This document shows positions 8,880-15,676 of a stretch of DNA of 64,000 nucleotides, in pieces (position 1 is the first letter of the stretch; each line of letters begins with the position of its first letter). Both the position numbers and the translations under genes were made by a program. The DNA is taken from contig SVHK01000002.1 in the NCBI GenBank assembly GCA_015055865.1, forward strand, positions 1-64,000, written 5' to 3'. The stretch is from Clostridiales bacterium (GTDB lineage Bacteria; Bacillota; Clostridia; Christensenellales; Borkfalkiaceae). The notes under the pieces were generated by a model. It worked only from the letters and a program-made list of their open reading frames with translations, did no database searches and was not told where the DNA came from.

Positions 8880-8996
8880 ATGAAAGTCAGACCTTCTGTA
8901 AAACCTATGTGCGATAAGTGCAAAGTTATTAAAAGAAACGGTAGAGTTATGGTAATTTGTTCAAAAAGTAAGAGCCATAAGCAAAGACAGGGCTAA
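8880..8996 (+). CDS. rpmJ: 50S ribosomal protein L36, variant zinc spacing
   Basis: Smallest large-subunit protein, found by reading after infA (38 residues). It starts [16 protein letters not shown]. The zinc ligands C11, C14 and C27 are intact, and the fourth ligand His is at 33, so five residues separate C27 from His (CSKSKSH) instead of the usual four (as in CENPKH). It therefore has 38 rather than 37 residues. SD AAGGAG at 8866-8871, eight bases before the ATG. The zinc form of L36 fits the zinc forms of S14 and S4 here. Confidence 0.95.
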   Translation: MKVRPSVKPMCDKCKVIKRNGRVMVICSKSKSHKQRQG

Positions 8997-9002
8997 AAAC
9001 GC

Positions 9003-9031
9003 TTGACAAGTCCGGAAAAATTTGGTATAAT
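9003..9031 (+). promoter_or_regulatory. Consensus sigma-A promoter for the alpha operon
   Basis: TTGACA at 9003-9008, a 17-base spacer, and TATAAT at 9026-9031 with an extended -10 TGG (9023-9025): a perfect match to the sigma-A consensus. The predicted transcription start is near A9038. It lies just after rpmJ and would drive rpsM-rpsK-rpsD-rpoA-rplQ independently of the spc operon, with a leader of nearly 300 bases. Confidence 0.9.
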
Positions 9032-9037
9032 ATTTTT

Positions 9038-9335
9038 ATGCCGAATTTCGGGTAGCGAATCTCGTGAGAGTTTTTCCCGAAAATTTAATATGTAATTGAA
9101 CTGAATTTCCGTAAAATTTACGGAAATCAGTTTTGTTGCGTTTAAGAAACACCATGCGATTGGGCTAAAAAAGGCAAAAACGTCGTGGTGGGTTCTTTAT
9201 GTAAAAAAGGAACGGCTTTTTCGAGTAAAAGCGAAAACAATACAGTGAAAGCCAAGGGCATTTTCCACTGCCTGACGCGGACACTCGTTAGCGATAGATA
9301 AAAATATTAAATAAAAAAACGGAGGACATAAATCA
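9038..9335 (+). ncRNA. Structured 5' leader of rpsM (candidate cis-regulatory RNA)
   Basis: About 298 bases between the predicted start and rpsM, with no long open frame. Five helices can be drawn. A: 9046-9052/9076-9082, enclosing a CTC-GTGA-GAG hairpin with a GNRA loop. B: 14 bp at 9099-9113/9119-9132 with one bulged A. C: 9144-9158/9181-9197 with an internal loop. D: 9215-9220/9227-9232. E: 9243-9253/9257-9270. A purine-rich stretch and the SD GGAGG (9321-9325) follow. No intrinsic terminator is evident inside. In E. coli the alpha operon is repressed by S4 binding a leader pseudoknot at rpsM, and rpsD lies in this operon, so autoregulation is plausible but is inference. I do not recognise a known Rfam class by eye. 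Confidence 0.6.
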
Positions 9336-9704
9336 ATGGCACGTATTGCCGGTGTAGATTTACCCAGAGAAAAGAGAGTAGAAATCGGTCTCACCTATAT
9401 CTATGGTATCGGTTTGACGACTTCTAAAAAGATTCTCACGGAAACGGGTATCAATCCTGATACGAGAGTTAAGGACCTTGACGAAAACGACGTTTCCAAA
9501 TTGAGAGAATATATCGACCACAACCTTAGAGTAGAAGGTGAACTTCGTAGCGAAGTTTCCTTGAACATTAAGCGCCTTATGGAAATCGGTTGCTATAGAG
9601 GCATCCGTCACAGAAAGGGCTTGCCCGTACGCGGACAAAGCACGAAGAGAAATGCTCGTACGCGTAAAGGACCTGCGCGCGCTATCGCAGGCAAGAAGAA
9701 ATAA
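9336..9704 (+). CDS. rpsM: 30S ribosomal protein S13
   Basis: S13 forms the head bridge to L5 and contacts P-site tRNA. It has 122 residues starting [21 protein letters not shown]-like, with the helix-two-turn-helix motif in the first half and the basic tail [26 protein letters not shown] at 9320-9326, nine bases before the ATG. It is the first gene of the alpha operon and lies behind the structured leader. Confidence 0.97.
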   Translation: MARIAGVDLPREKRVEIGLTYIYGIGLTTSKKILTETGINPDTRVKDLDENDVSKLREYIDHNLRVEGELRSEVSLNIKRLMEIGCYRGIRHRKGLPVRGQSTKRNARTRKGPARAIAGKKK

Positions 9705-9725
9705 TTGAGGAGGCGATAAAGTATT

Positions 9726-10127
9726 ATGGCAGAAGTTAAGAATAAGAAAGTCGCTACTCGTAAGCGCAAAGAACTTAAGAAGGTTGACAAAGGACAAGCG
9801 CATATTCAGTCCACGTTCAACAACACTCTTGTAACGATTACCGATATGGCTGGTAACGCAATTTCTTGGTCGAGCGCAGGTTCGCTTGGTTACAAGGGTA
9901 GCAGAAAGGGTACTCCTTTCGCAGCGCAAATGGCGGCTGAAACCGCAGCAAAAGCAGCAAAAGAACACGGTCTTCGTAGCGTAGAAGTTTACGTAAAAGG
10001 CCCTGGCGCAGGTCGCGAATCCGCAATCCGCGCGCTTGCTACTTGTGATTTGGAAATTACGTTGATTTCCGACGTATCCCCCATTCCTCACAACGGTTGC
10101 AGACCCCCGAAGCGTCGTAGAGTTTAA
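9726..10127 (+). CDS. rpsK: 30S ribosomal protein S11
   Basis: S11 lines the mRNA exit channel on the 30S platform. It has 133 residues. After a Lys-rich N-terminus, the core contains [30 protein letters not shown] and the C-terminal [18 protein letters not shown]. The ATG is preceded by GGAGG at 9710-9714. The order rpsM-rpsK-rpsD is conserved. Confidence 0.97.
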   Translation: MAEVKNKKVATRKRKELKKVDKGQAHIQSTFNNTLVTITDMAGNAISWSSAGSLGYKGSRKGTPFAAQMAAETAAKAAKEHGLRSVEVYVKGPGAGRESAIRALATCDLEITLISDVSPIPHNGCRPPKRRRV

Positions 10128-10148
10128 TCAGGAGGCAGATAGAAAGTT

Positions 10149-10775
10149 ATGGCAAGATACAGAGAAGCAAAATGTAAACTTTGCAGAAGAGAAGGCGCTA
10201 AGTTGTTCCTTAAGGGCGACAAGTGCTATATGGAAAAATGCCCGTTCAATAAGCGTCCGGTAGCTCCCGGTCAACACGGTGCGGATAGAAAGAAGGTTTC
10301 CGAATACGGATTACAGCTTCGTGAAAAGCAAAAGACGAAGAGAATTTACGGCGTACAAGAAGGTCAATTCCATAAGTATTACGAAATGGCTGACCGTATG
10401 AAGGGCGTAACGGGTGAAAACATGCTTTCGCTCCTTGAAAGAAGACTTGACAACGTTGTTTATAGAATGGGGCTTGCTCCTTCTAGAACGCTTGCGCGTC
10501 AAATCGTGAGCCACGCACACCTTTCCGTTAACGGCAAGACGGTAACCGTTCCTTCCTACATTGTAAAGGCAGGCGACGTAGTTTGCGTTAAAGAAAACAG
10601 AAAGGGCAATAAATATTTTACCGCATTAAAAGAAACGGCTGCAAACAACACCCTTGTTAAATGGGTTGAATTTGACAGAGAAAAACTTGAAGGAAAGGTA
10701 TTGGCTCTCCCCACCAGAGAAGATATCGACAGCCAAATTGCAGAGCATATGATTGTCGAATTGTACTCCAAATAA
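10149..10775 (+). CDS. rpsD: 30S ribosomal protein S4, zinc-binding (C+) form
   Basis: Primary 16S rRNA-binding protein that nucleates 30S assembly. It has 208 residues. Four cysteines near the N-terminus (CKLC, then C26 and C31 in [11 protein letters not shown]) give the zinc-binding form. The S4 domain near residues 95-155 includes [20 protein letters not shown] and [25 protein letters not shown] at 10131-10136. In B. subtilis rpsD is separate and self-regulated; here it lies in the alpha operon as in E. coli, which bears on how the leader upstream of rpsM may work. Confidence 0.97.
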   Translation: MARYREAKCKLCRREGAKLFLKGDKCYMEKCPFNKRPVAPGQHGADRKKVSEYGLQLREKQKTKRIYGVQEGQFHKYYEMADRMKGVTGENMLSLLERRLDNVVYRMGLAPSRTLARQIVSHAHLSVNGKTVTVPSYIVKAGDVVCVKENRKGNKYFTALKETAANNTLVKWVEFDREKLEGKVLALPTREDIDSQIAEHMIVELYSK

Positions 10776-10800
10776 TTGAAAAATATAAGGAGGTAGCATA

Positions 10801-11754
10801 ATGATCGAAATGGATATGCCTAAAATCGAGGTGTTGGAAAACGACGATTTCTATGCAAAAGTCGTTTGTGAACCCCTTGAAAAAGGTTTCGGTCTTACTA
10901 TTGGAAACTGTTTGAGAAGAATACTTCTTTCCGCGTTGCCCGGCGCAGCGGTTGAAGGAATTAAGTTTCTCGACGGTAGCGTAAAGCATGAATTTTCCGC
11001 CGTTGAAGGTATTAAAGAAGACGTGACGGAAATTATTCTCAACCTTAAAGCGCTTGCGATGAAAACGTCGATTGTTGATAAAGATTACGAAAAGGTTCTC
11101 CACATCACGAAAGAAGGACCTGCAGTTGTTACCGGCAAAGACCTTAACGTTGATGCGGAAATTGAAGTCATTAACGGTGACCAATACATCTGCACGATTG
11201 ACGAAGGCGCAAAGCTTGACGTTGAGCTTACCGTAGGTAGAGGTAGAGGGTACAGACCTGCGAAAGAAAATAAACAACCCGTAGTCGATTATATTGCAAT
11301 CGATTCCATCTATACCCCCGTACAACGCGTCAACTATTCCGTTGAACCTACTCGCGTAGGTCAAGCGGTTGACTATGATAAATTGACGTTAGAAGTTTGG
11401 ACGGACGGTACGTTCTCGGGCAAAGATATTATTTCTTTGGCTGCAAGAATTATGCAAGAACACATTAGTCTTTTTGTGAATTTGAGTGAAAAGATTAAGG
11501 GCTTGGATAACATTCTTAACAAATCCGAAGACGACAAACAACAACAAATTCTCAAGATGTTGATAGAAGAAATGGACCTTTCCGTTCGTTCTTATAACTG
11601 CTTGAAGAGAGCAAACATTCATACCGTAGAAGATTTGACGAAGAAAACGGAAGACGATATGTTAAAGGTAAGAAACCTTGGCAGAAAGTCGCTTGATGAA
11701 GTTATCAATAAATTGGCTTCTTACGGTTTAGCATTAAGTAAACAGGAGGAATAA
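10801..11754 (+). CDS. rpoA: RNA polymerase subunit alpha
   Basis: Assembles the RNA polymerase core and contacts UP elements and activators. It has 317 residues. The N-terminal dimerisation domain contains [21 protein letters not shown]. The flexible linker is near residues 235-250, and the C-terminal domain has two helix-hairpin-helix motifs ([29 protein letters not shown]). SD AAGGAGG at 10788-10794. It lies upstream of rplQ, as is general in bacteria. Confidence 0.98.
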   Translation: MIEMDMPKIEVLENDDFYAKVVCEPLEKGFGLTIGNCLRRILLSALPGAAVEGIKFLDGSVKHEFSAVEGIKEDVTEIILNLKALAMKTSIVDKDYEKVLHITKEGPAVVTGKDLNVDAEIEVINGDQYICTIDEGAKLDVELTVGRGRGYRPAKENKQPVVDYIAIDSIYTPVQRVNYSVEPTRVGQAVDYDKLTLEVWTDGTFSGKDIISLAARIMQEHISLFVNLSEKIKGLDNILNKSEDDKQQQILKMLIEEMDLSVRSYNCLKRANIHTVEDLTKKTEDDMLKVRNLGRKSLDEVINKLASYGLALSKQEE

Positions 11755-11758
11755 AACT

Positions 11759-12265
11759 ATGCCCGGCAAATTGGGAAGAACGTCCAAAGAAAGAAACGCT
11801 CTTTTGAGAAACTTAGCGTCTCAACTTCTTTGGTATGGTAAAATTGAAACGACCGCTGCAAAGGCAAAAGAACTCAAATCTTACGTTGAAAAGTTGATTA
11901 CCAAAGCGGTTAACACGTATGACGATAACATCGAATTCGAAGTAACGAAGACGGATAAGAAAGGCAAGGAAATCAAAGCGACCAACATTAAAGACGGTCC
12001 TAAGAAGCTTGCTGCTCGTCGCGCAATCATGGCTAAGACCTATGATTTGCAAGAAGTAAAAGCCTTCAACGAAAAGAAGAGTGACTTCAAAGCAAGAACT
12101 GCTGACGTTCAACATCCCTTGATGGACAAACTCTTCAACGAAATCGCGCCTAAATACGCGGCTCGTAAAGAAGAACTTGGTCAAGGTGGCGGTTACACGA
12201 GAATTTACCTTCTCGGCGAACGCCGTGGTGATGGCGCTGAAACGGCTATCATCGAATTGGTCTAA
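11759..12265 (+). CDS. rplQ: 50S ribosomal protein L17 with internal insertions
   Basis: L17 lies near the exit tunnel. The protein has 168 residues, whereas the common form has about 115-130. The N-terminal region ([19 protein letters not shown]) and the C-terminal region ([16 protein letters not shown]) are clear. Between them, residues of about 52-85 and 96-118 form extra Lys/Asp/Glu-rich segments not found in the short family members. SD AGGAGGA at 11745-11751. Last gene of the alpha operon, followed by a strong terminator. Longer L17 variants occur in some bacteria, so this is not necessarily unique. Confidence 0.95.
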   Translation: MPGKLGRTSKERNALLRNLASQLLWYGKIETTAAKAKELKSYVEKLITKAVNTYDDNIEFEVTKTDKKGKEIKATNIKDGPKKLAARRAIMAKTYDLQEVKAFNEKKSDFKARTADVQHPLMDKLFNEIAPKYAARKEELGQGGGYTRIYLLGERRGDGAETAIIELV

Positions 12266-12274
12266 ACCAAAATC

Positions 12275-12304
12275 AAAATCCGACCCGAAACGGTCGGATT
12301 TTTT
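12275..12304 (+). terminator. Intrinsic terminator after rplQ
   Basis: An 11-bp stem (AAAATCCGACC at 12275-12285 with 12292-12302), a 6-base loop CGAAAC, and a T-run merging with the stem to about 12304. It ends the ribosomal operon. Confidence 0.93.
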
Positions 12305-12367
12305 CATTATTAAGTTTTAAATAAACAGATTAGGCGTTTTTTGTTGTAGTAATTGCAGTTTGTTTAT

Positions 12368-12375
12368 GTTATAAT
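12368..12375 (+). promoter_or_regulatory. Extended -10 promoter for the 12427 gene
   Basis: TATAAT at 12370-12375 preceded by TGT (12367-12369) gives a consensus extended -10. No good -35 lies 16-18 bases upstream. The ATG is 51 bases downstream, with AGGAG before it. Confidence 0.6.
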
Positions 12376-12426
12376 TCTTTTAGCTTAAGCAAAAAGAATA
12401 TTTTAATTAATTTTAGGAGAAAAATA

Positions 12427-12780
12427 ATGAATACTGATAAAATTTATGCGGAACAAATTGCAAACGAGTATGCGCCTAAACAAACTTCTAAGGCTAAAGC
12501 GTTGAAGAGATTGGACGCGAAAGCTAAAAACCCTGCGAATATATTCGCTTATACGTTCGGTACGTTTTCTTCGCTCGTATTAGGCACGGGTATGTCTTTG
12601 GCTATGGGGGTTATTGGCGGTGGAGCACCTTTAATGATGGCGGTAGGTATTGTTATCGGTTGCGTCGGCATCGTTGGGGCGAGTGTAAACTACCCGTTGT
12701 ATAAAAAAATATTGACAAAATCTAAAAATAAATATGCAAGCGATATTATTAGCCTTGCAAACGAAATAATCAACGAATAA
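12427..12780 (+). CDS. Small conserved two-TM membrane protein
   Basis: It has 117 residues. Residues 1-40 are cytosolic and Lys/Ala-rich (YAEQIANEYAPKQTSKAKAL). Two hydrophobic spans follow, about residues 42-66 and 70-93, with many glycines and the motif VNYPLYKKIL after the second. From memory, related small proteins of anaerobic Firmicutes are sometimes automatically labelled dihydropteridine reductase, but nothing in this sequence (no Rossmann motif, no catalytic Tyr-Lys) supports that. SD AGGAG precedes the ATG. It starts a three-gene group with the next membrane protein and a TetR regulator. Confidence 0.8.
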   Translation: MNTDKIYAEQIANEYAPKQTSKAKALKRLDAKAKNPANIFAYTFGTFSSLVLGTGMSLAMGVIGGGAPLMMAVGIVIGCVGIVGASVNYPLYKKILTKSKNKYASDIISLANEIINE

Positions 12781-12787
12781 TAAAGAT

Positions 12788-13441
12788 ATGTTCGTTTCGC
12801 TAATTCAAAGAATAAGAAAAGATATACCTTATAGAATAAAACTTCTTTTATGTTGTTCTTTCTTTGTAAACTTAGGTTACGCACTCTTTCTTTTTATAGT
12901 AGGGAAAATTGCTTCGGAGCGATGGTTTTTAGTATCTTCGGTATATTACGGTGTTTTGGCGGTAGTGCGCATTTATTTGTTTCGAAACTTGCTTTCTCAT
13001 AGGCAATTAGTTTCAAAAATTAAAATTATGCGCGCTTGCGGGGTTGCGCTAATCGTCATCAATTTAGTCGTTTCAAAGATGATGTTTTTTTTAATCGATG
13101 AAACGGAAAGCGTACAACATCACGAAATTACCGTGATTACGATGGCAACTTATACGTTTAGCGCGTTGACGTTAGCAATTCATAATAGCGTAAAGTATTT
13201 GAAAAAGAACGACCACTTGCATTTTAGCGTGAAAATAATTAGTCTTATTTGCGCAAGCGTTTCGTTGGTAACGCTAACGAATACAATGCTTGCAACGTTT
13301 GGAGCAGAAAAAGTATTGCTTCGTAGCATCGTTTTACCCCTTTTAAGTGGCGCAGTTGCGATTTTTATCCTTTTAAGCGCGGTTATGATGATACGAAAGG
13401 CGAATTTGGAGTTGAGAAAATTAAACGATGAAAAAGAATGA
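12788..13441 (+). CDS. Predicted polytopic membrane protein
   Basis: 217 residues, not recognised. About six hydrophobic stretches are visible (roughly residues 18-40, 45-65, 85-105, 115-135, 150-172 and 180-205), with basic loops consistent with an inner-membrane orientation. No catalytic or transport signature was found. The start has only a weak purine tract upstream and lies eight bases after the previous stop. Its last 14 bases overlap the TetR gene, so membrane protein and regulator are likely co-translated. It could be a transported target of that regulator; this is inference from position only. Confidence 0.7.
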   Translation: MFVSLIQRIRKDIPYRIKLLLCCSFFVNLGYALFLFIVGKIASERWFLVSSVYYGVLAVVRIYLFRNLLSHRQLVSKIKIMRACGVALIVINLVVSKMMFFLIDETESVQHHEITVITMATYTFSALTLAIHNSVKYLKKNDHLHFSVKIISLICASVSLVTLTNTMLATFGAEKVLLRSIVLPLLSGAVAIFILLSAVMMIRKANLELRKLNDEKE

Positions 13442-13997
13442 AAGTAAATATTTTTATACGGCAAAACTGATGAACCAAGCGTTGTTGTCGTTGCTTGAGA
13501 AAAAAGATTTAGAGTTTATTTCCGTGACGGAAATTACGAAAAAAGCAGGGGTAAATCGTTCGACTTTTTATTTGCATTACGAGAATATTTACGAGTTATT
13601 AGAAGAAACGATAGAAAATATCAATAAGGATTTCGTAAGTTCTTTCAACGTAAAAGTTCCGTTTGAAATCAATTCAAAAAAAGACGCGTTTTTGATTACG
13701 GACGAACAGTTGCGTCCTTATTTAAACTTTTGTAAAGAAAATAAGCGGATTTTGAAATTGGTATATCTAAAACCACAGTTGTTTCAACTGAAAAAAGTTT
13801 ATCAGAAAATGTACGATAAGATTTTTTATCCAGCGGTTTCACAGTTTGTAAAGGACGAAAACGAGAAGATTTATTCGCTTGAGTTTTTTACGCAAGGCGT
13901 AGTAGGGATTATTCATAAATGGTTAGCCTTAGATTGCGTAACCGAGATTGACGAATTGATTACGATAATAAAAAAATGTGTAAATTATAGAGAATAA
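13428..13997 (+). CDS. TetR/AcrR-family transcriptional regulator
   Basis: It has 189 residues. The N-terminal 50 residues form a TetR helix-turn-helix (LLEKKDLEFISVTEITKKAG followed by VNRSTFYLHYENIYELLEE). The C-terminal part is all-helical and resembles the TetR_C/DhaS-like ligand domain with a GIIHKWLAL segment near the end. It overlaps the preceding membrane-protein gene by 14 bases and is followed by a strong terminator. It probably regulates its own small operon from 12370; the operator was not identified. Confidence 0.88.
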   Translation: MKKNESKYFYTAKLMNQALLSLLEKKDLEFISVTEITKKAGVNRSTFYLHYENIYELLEETIENINKDFVSSFNVKVPFEINSKKDAFLITDEQLRPYLNFCKENKRILKLVYLKPQLFQLKKVYQKMYDKIFYPAVSQFVKDENEKIYSLEFFTQGVVGIIHKWLALDCVTEIDELITIIKKCVNYRE

Positions 13998-14012
13998 ATT
14001 ATATTGTAAGAG

Positions 14013-14044
14013 CGAAAAAGACCGACTAAATTCGGTCTTTTTCG
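14013..14044 (+). terminator. Terminator after TetR gene
   Basis: Perfect 13-bp stem (CGAAAAAGACCGA at 14013-14025 with 14032-14044) and a 6-base loop. The T-rich 3' arm (TCTTTTTCG) serves as the U-tract. Confidence 0.85.
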
Positions 14045-14107
14045 TTAGAGTTTTAGGTTTTTTTCGGTGTATTGAGCGCTTTAATTTTTTCGATTAAGTC
14101 CAAATGC

Positions 14108-14136
14108 TTGACTTTTGGCTAAATTAAAGATAAAAT
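14108..14136 (+). promoter_or_regulatory. Promoter for uxaC
   Basis: TTGACT at 14108-14113, 17-base spacer, TAAAAT at 14131-14136. Predicted start near 14143, about 26 bases before the ATG, which has AAAGGAG at 14155-14161. Confidence 0.75.
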
Positions 14137-14168
14137 GATATAGACGAACTCGCAAAGGAGAGCAAAAA

Positions 14169-15551
14169 ATGAGTTATATAAAAGACAACTTTTTATTGAC
14201 GAATAAGACGGCGGAAAAATTATATTTCGGTTATGCGAAAGATATGCCGATATTTGATTATCATTGTCACTTGCCTGAAAAGCAAATCCTTGAAAACAAA
14301 CCGTTTAACGACGTATTCGAAATTTGGCTTGCAGGCGACCATTATAAGTGGCGTTTAATGCGTAACTACGGGGTAAACGAAGAGTTTATTACGGGTAAAT
14401 CTACGACGAATAAAGAGAAGTTTTTAGCGTATTGTCGCGTACTTGGTACGGCGTTCGGTAATCCTTTGTACCATTGGTCGCAATTAGAATTAAAAGAATT
14501 TTTCAACTGCGAAATTGAAATCAACGAAGAAAACGCGGAGCTTATTTGGGATTGGTGTAACGATTACATCAAGCTCAACGGCGTTACGCCTCAAAAATTA
14601 ATCGAACAAGCGAACGTGTCGCATCTTTTTACGACCAACGAAATTTTCGACGATTTATCCACCTTTACCGAAATTGCGAAAAAGAATTATAATTTCAAGG
14701 TGATTCCTGCGTTTCGCGCGGATAAAATTATGAATATTGAAGCGGAAAACTACAACGAATTTATCGCAAAACTCGGCGCAGTAAATTCGCTTGACGAGTT
14801 GGAAGAAAAAATCGAAGAACGTTTGCAAGAATTTATTAAGGTCGGTACGACGGCGGCGGACGTTGCGATTCAATGCGTTTATAAAATAACGGAAAAGTCA
14901 GATGCGGAAAAAGTATTTGTTAAGCGTAGAGCCGGTGAATCGGTTACGGAGGCGGAAAGCGAAGCGTTCAAAGGGTATCTTACCTATTTCCTTTTCAAGC
15001 TTTACGCAAAATACGATATTGCGACCGAACTTCACGTCGGGGCGATGCGGAATAATAACGCGCAAATGCTTAAAAGGATTGGGCTTGATACTGGTTTCGA
15101 CTCGATTGCGGAAGATAACAGTATTAAAAATATGTCGCGATTGTTCGATAGATTAAACGATGAAAACTCTTTGCCGAAAACGATCGTGTTCAATCTTAAC
15201 CCTAAAATGAATACGGAGATTATGGCTTTAATCGGTTGCTTCCAAAGCGACGAAGCGAAAGGAAAAATGCAATACGGTCCTGCTTGGTGGTTCTTGGATA
15301 ACAAAGTCGGTATGGAAAAGCACTTGGAAGATTTAACGGCGACGGGGCATATCGGCGCGTTCGTGGGTATGTTGACGGATAGCCGTTCGCTCTTGTCTTA
15401 TCCCCGTCATCATTATTTCAGACGGATTTTGTGCAACTATTTCGGTAAGATGATAGAGCGTGGCGAAATGACGTCGGATATTTCATTCGTTGGAAAGGTG
15501 GTGCAAGATATTTGTTATAACAACGCGATGAACTATTTAAAGATGAGTTAA
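14169..15551 (+). CDS. uxaC: Glucuronate (uronate) isomerase
   Basis: Converts D-glucuronate to D-fructuronate (and galacturonate to tagaturonate), the first step of hexuronate breakdown. It has 460 residues, close to the family norm of about 465. Diagnostic motifs: the N-terminal metal site FDYHCHLPEKQI near residue 30, WLAGDHYKWRLMR near residue 57, HVGAMRNNN near 292, and FVGMLTDSRSLLSYPRHHYFRR near the C-terminus, given as landmarks. It stands alone between two terminators with its own promoter. No uxuA, uxuB, kdgK or kdgA is in the window, so the rest of the pathway must be elsewhere. The GH2 enzyme at 49390 could supply glucuronate. Confidence 0.96.
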   Translation: MSYIKDNFLLTNKTAEKLYFGYAKDMPIFDYHCHLPEKQILENKPFNDVFEIWLAGDHYKWRLMRNYGVNEEFITGKSTTNKEKFLAYCRVLGTAFGNPLYHWSQLELKEFFNCEIEINEENAELIWDWCNDYIKLNGVTPQKLIEQANVSHLFTTNEIFDDLSTFTEIAKKNYNFKVIPAFRADKIMNIEAENYNEFIAKLGAVNSLDELEEKIEERLQEFIKVGTTAADVAIQCVYKITEKSDAEKVFVKRRAGESVTEAESEAFKGYLTYFLFKLYAKYDIATELHVGAMRNNNAQMLKRIGLDTGFDSIAEDNSIKNMSRLFDRLNDENSLPKTIVFNLNPKMNTEIMALIGCFQSDEAKGKMQYGPAWWFLDNKVGMEKHLEDLTATGHIGAFVGMLTDSRSLLSYPRHHYFRRILCNYFGKMIERGEMTSDISFVGKVVQDICYNNAMNYLKMS

Positions 15552-15575
15552 AAAATAGAAAAAATTCAAAAATAT

Positions 15576-15607
15576 AAAAACGTTCCGTTTTAAAACGGAG
15601 CGTTTTT
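15576..15607 (+). terminator. Terminator after uxaC
   Basis: Stem of about 13 bp with one G-T pair (AACGTTCCGTTT arm at about 15579-15590 with 15593-15604), then a T-run to 15608. Confidence 0.85.
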
Positions 15608-15676
15608 TCTTTTTCCGACATAAAAAATCTATTTATTGCGAAAAATACTACCATAATGACGGAAAAGGAGTGTATT

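Noticed and set aside
9038-9335. RNase P, tmRNA, 6S or SRP RNA in the rpmJ-rpsM gap
   Set aside because: The conserved cores I know for these (for example GAGGAAAGTCC of RNase P, and the GGTC...GGAAGCAG region of SRP RNA) are absent, and the element leads directly into the rpsM ribosome-binding site.
12427-12780. Dihydropteridine reductase label for the small membrane protein
   Set aside because: No dinucleotide-binding or catalytic motif is present; the protein is two membrane spans with short flanks.
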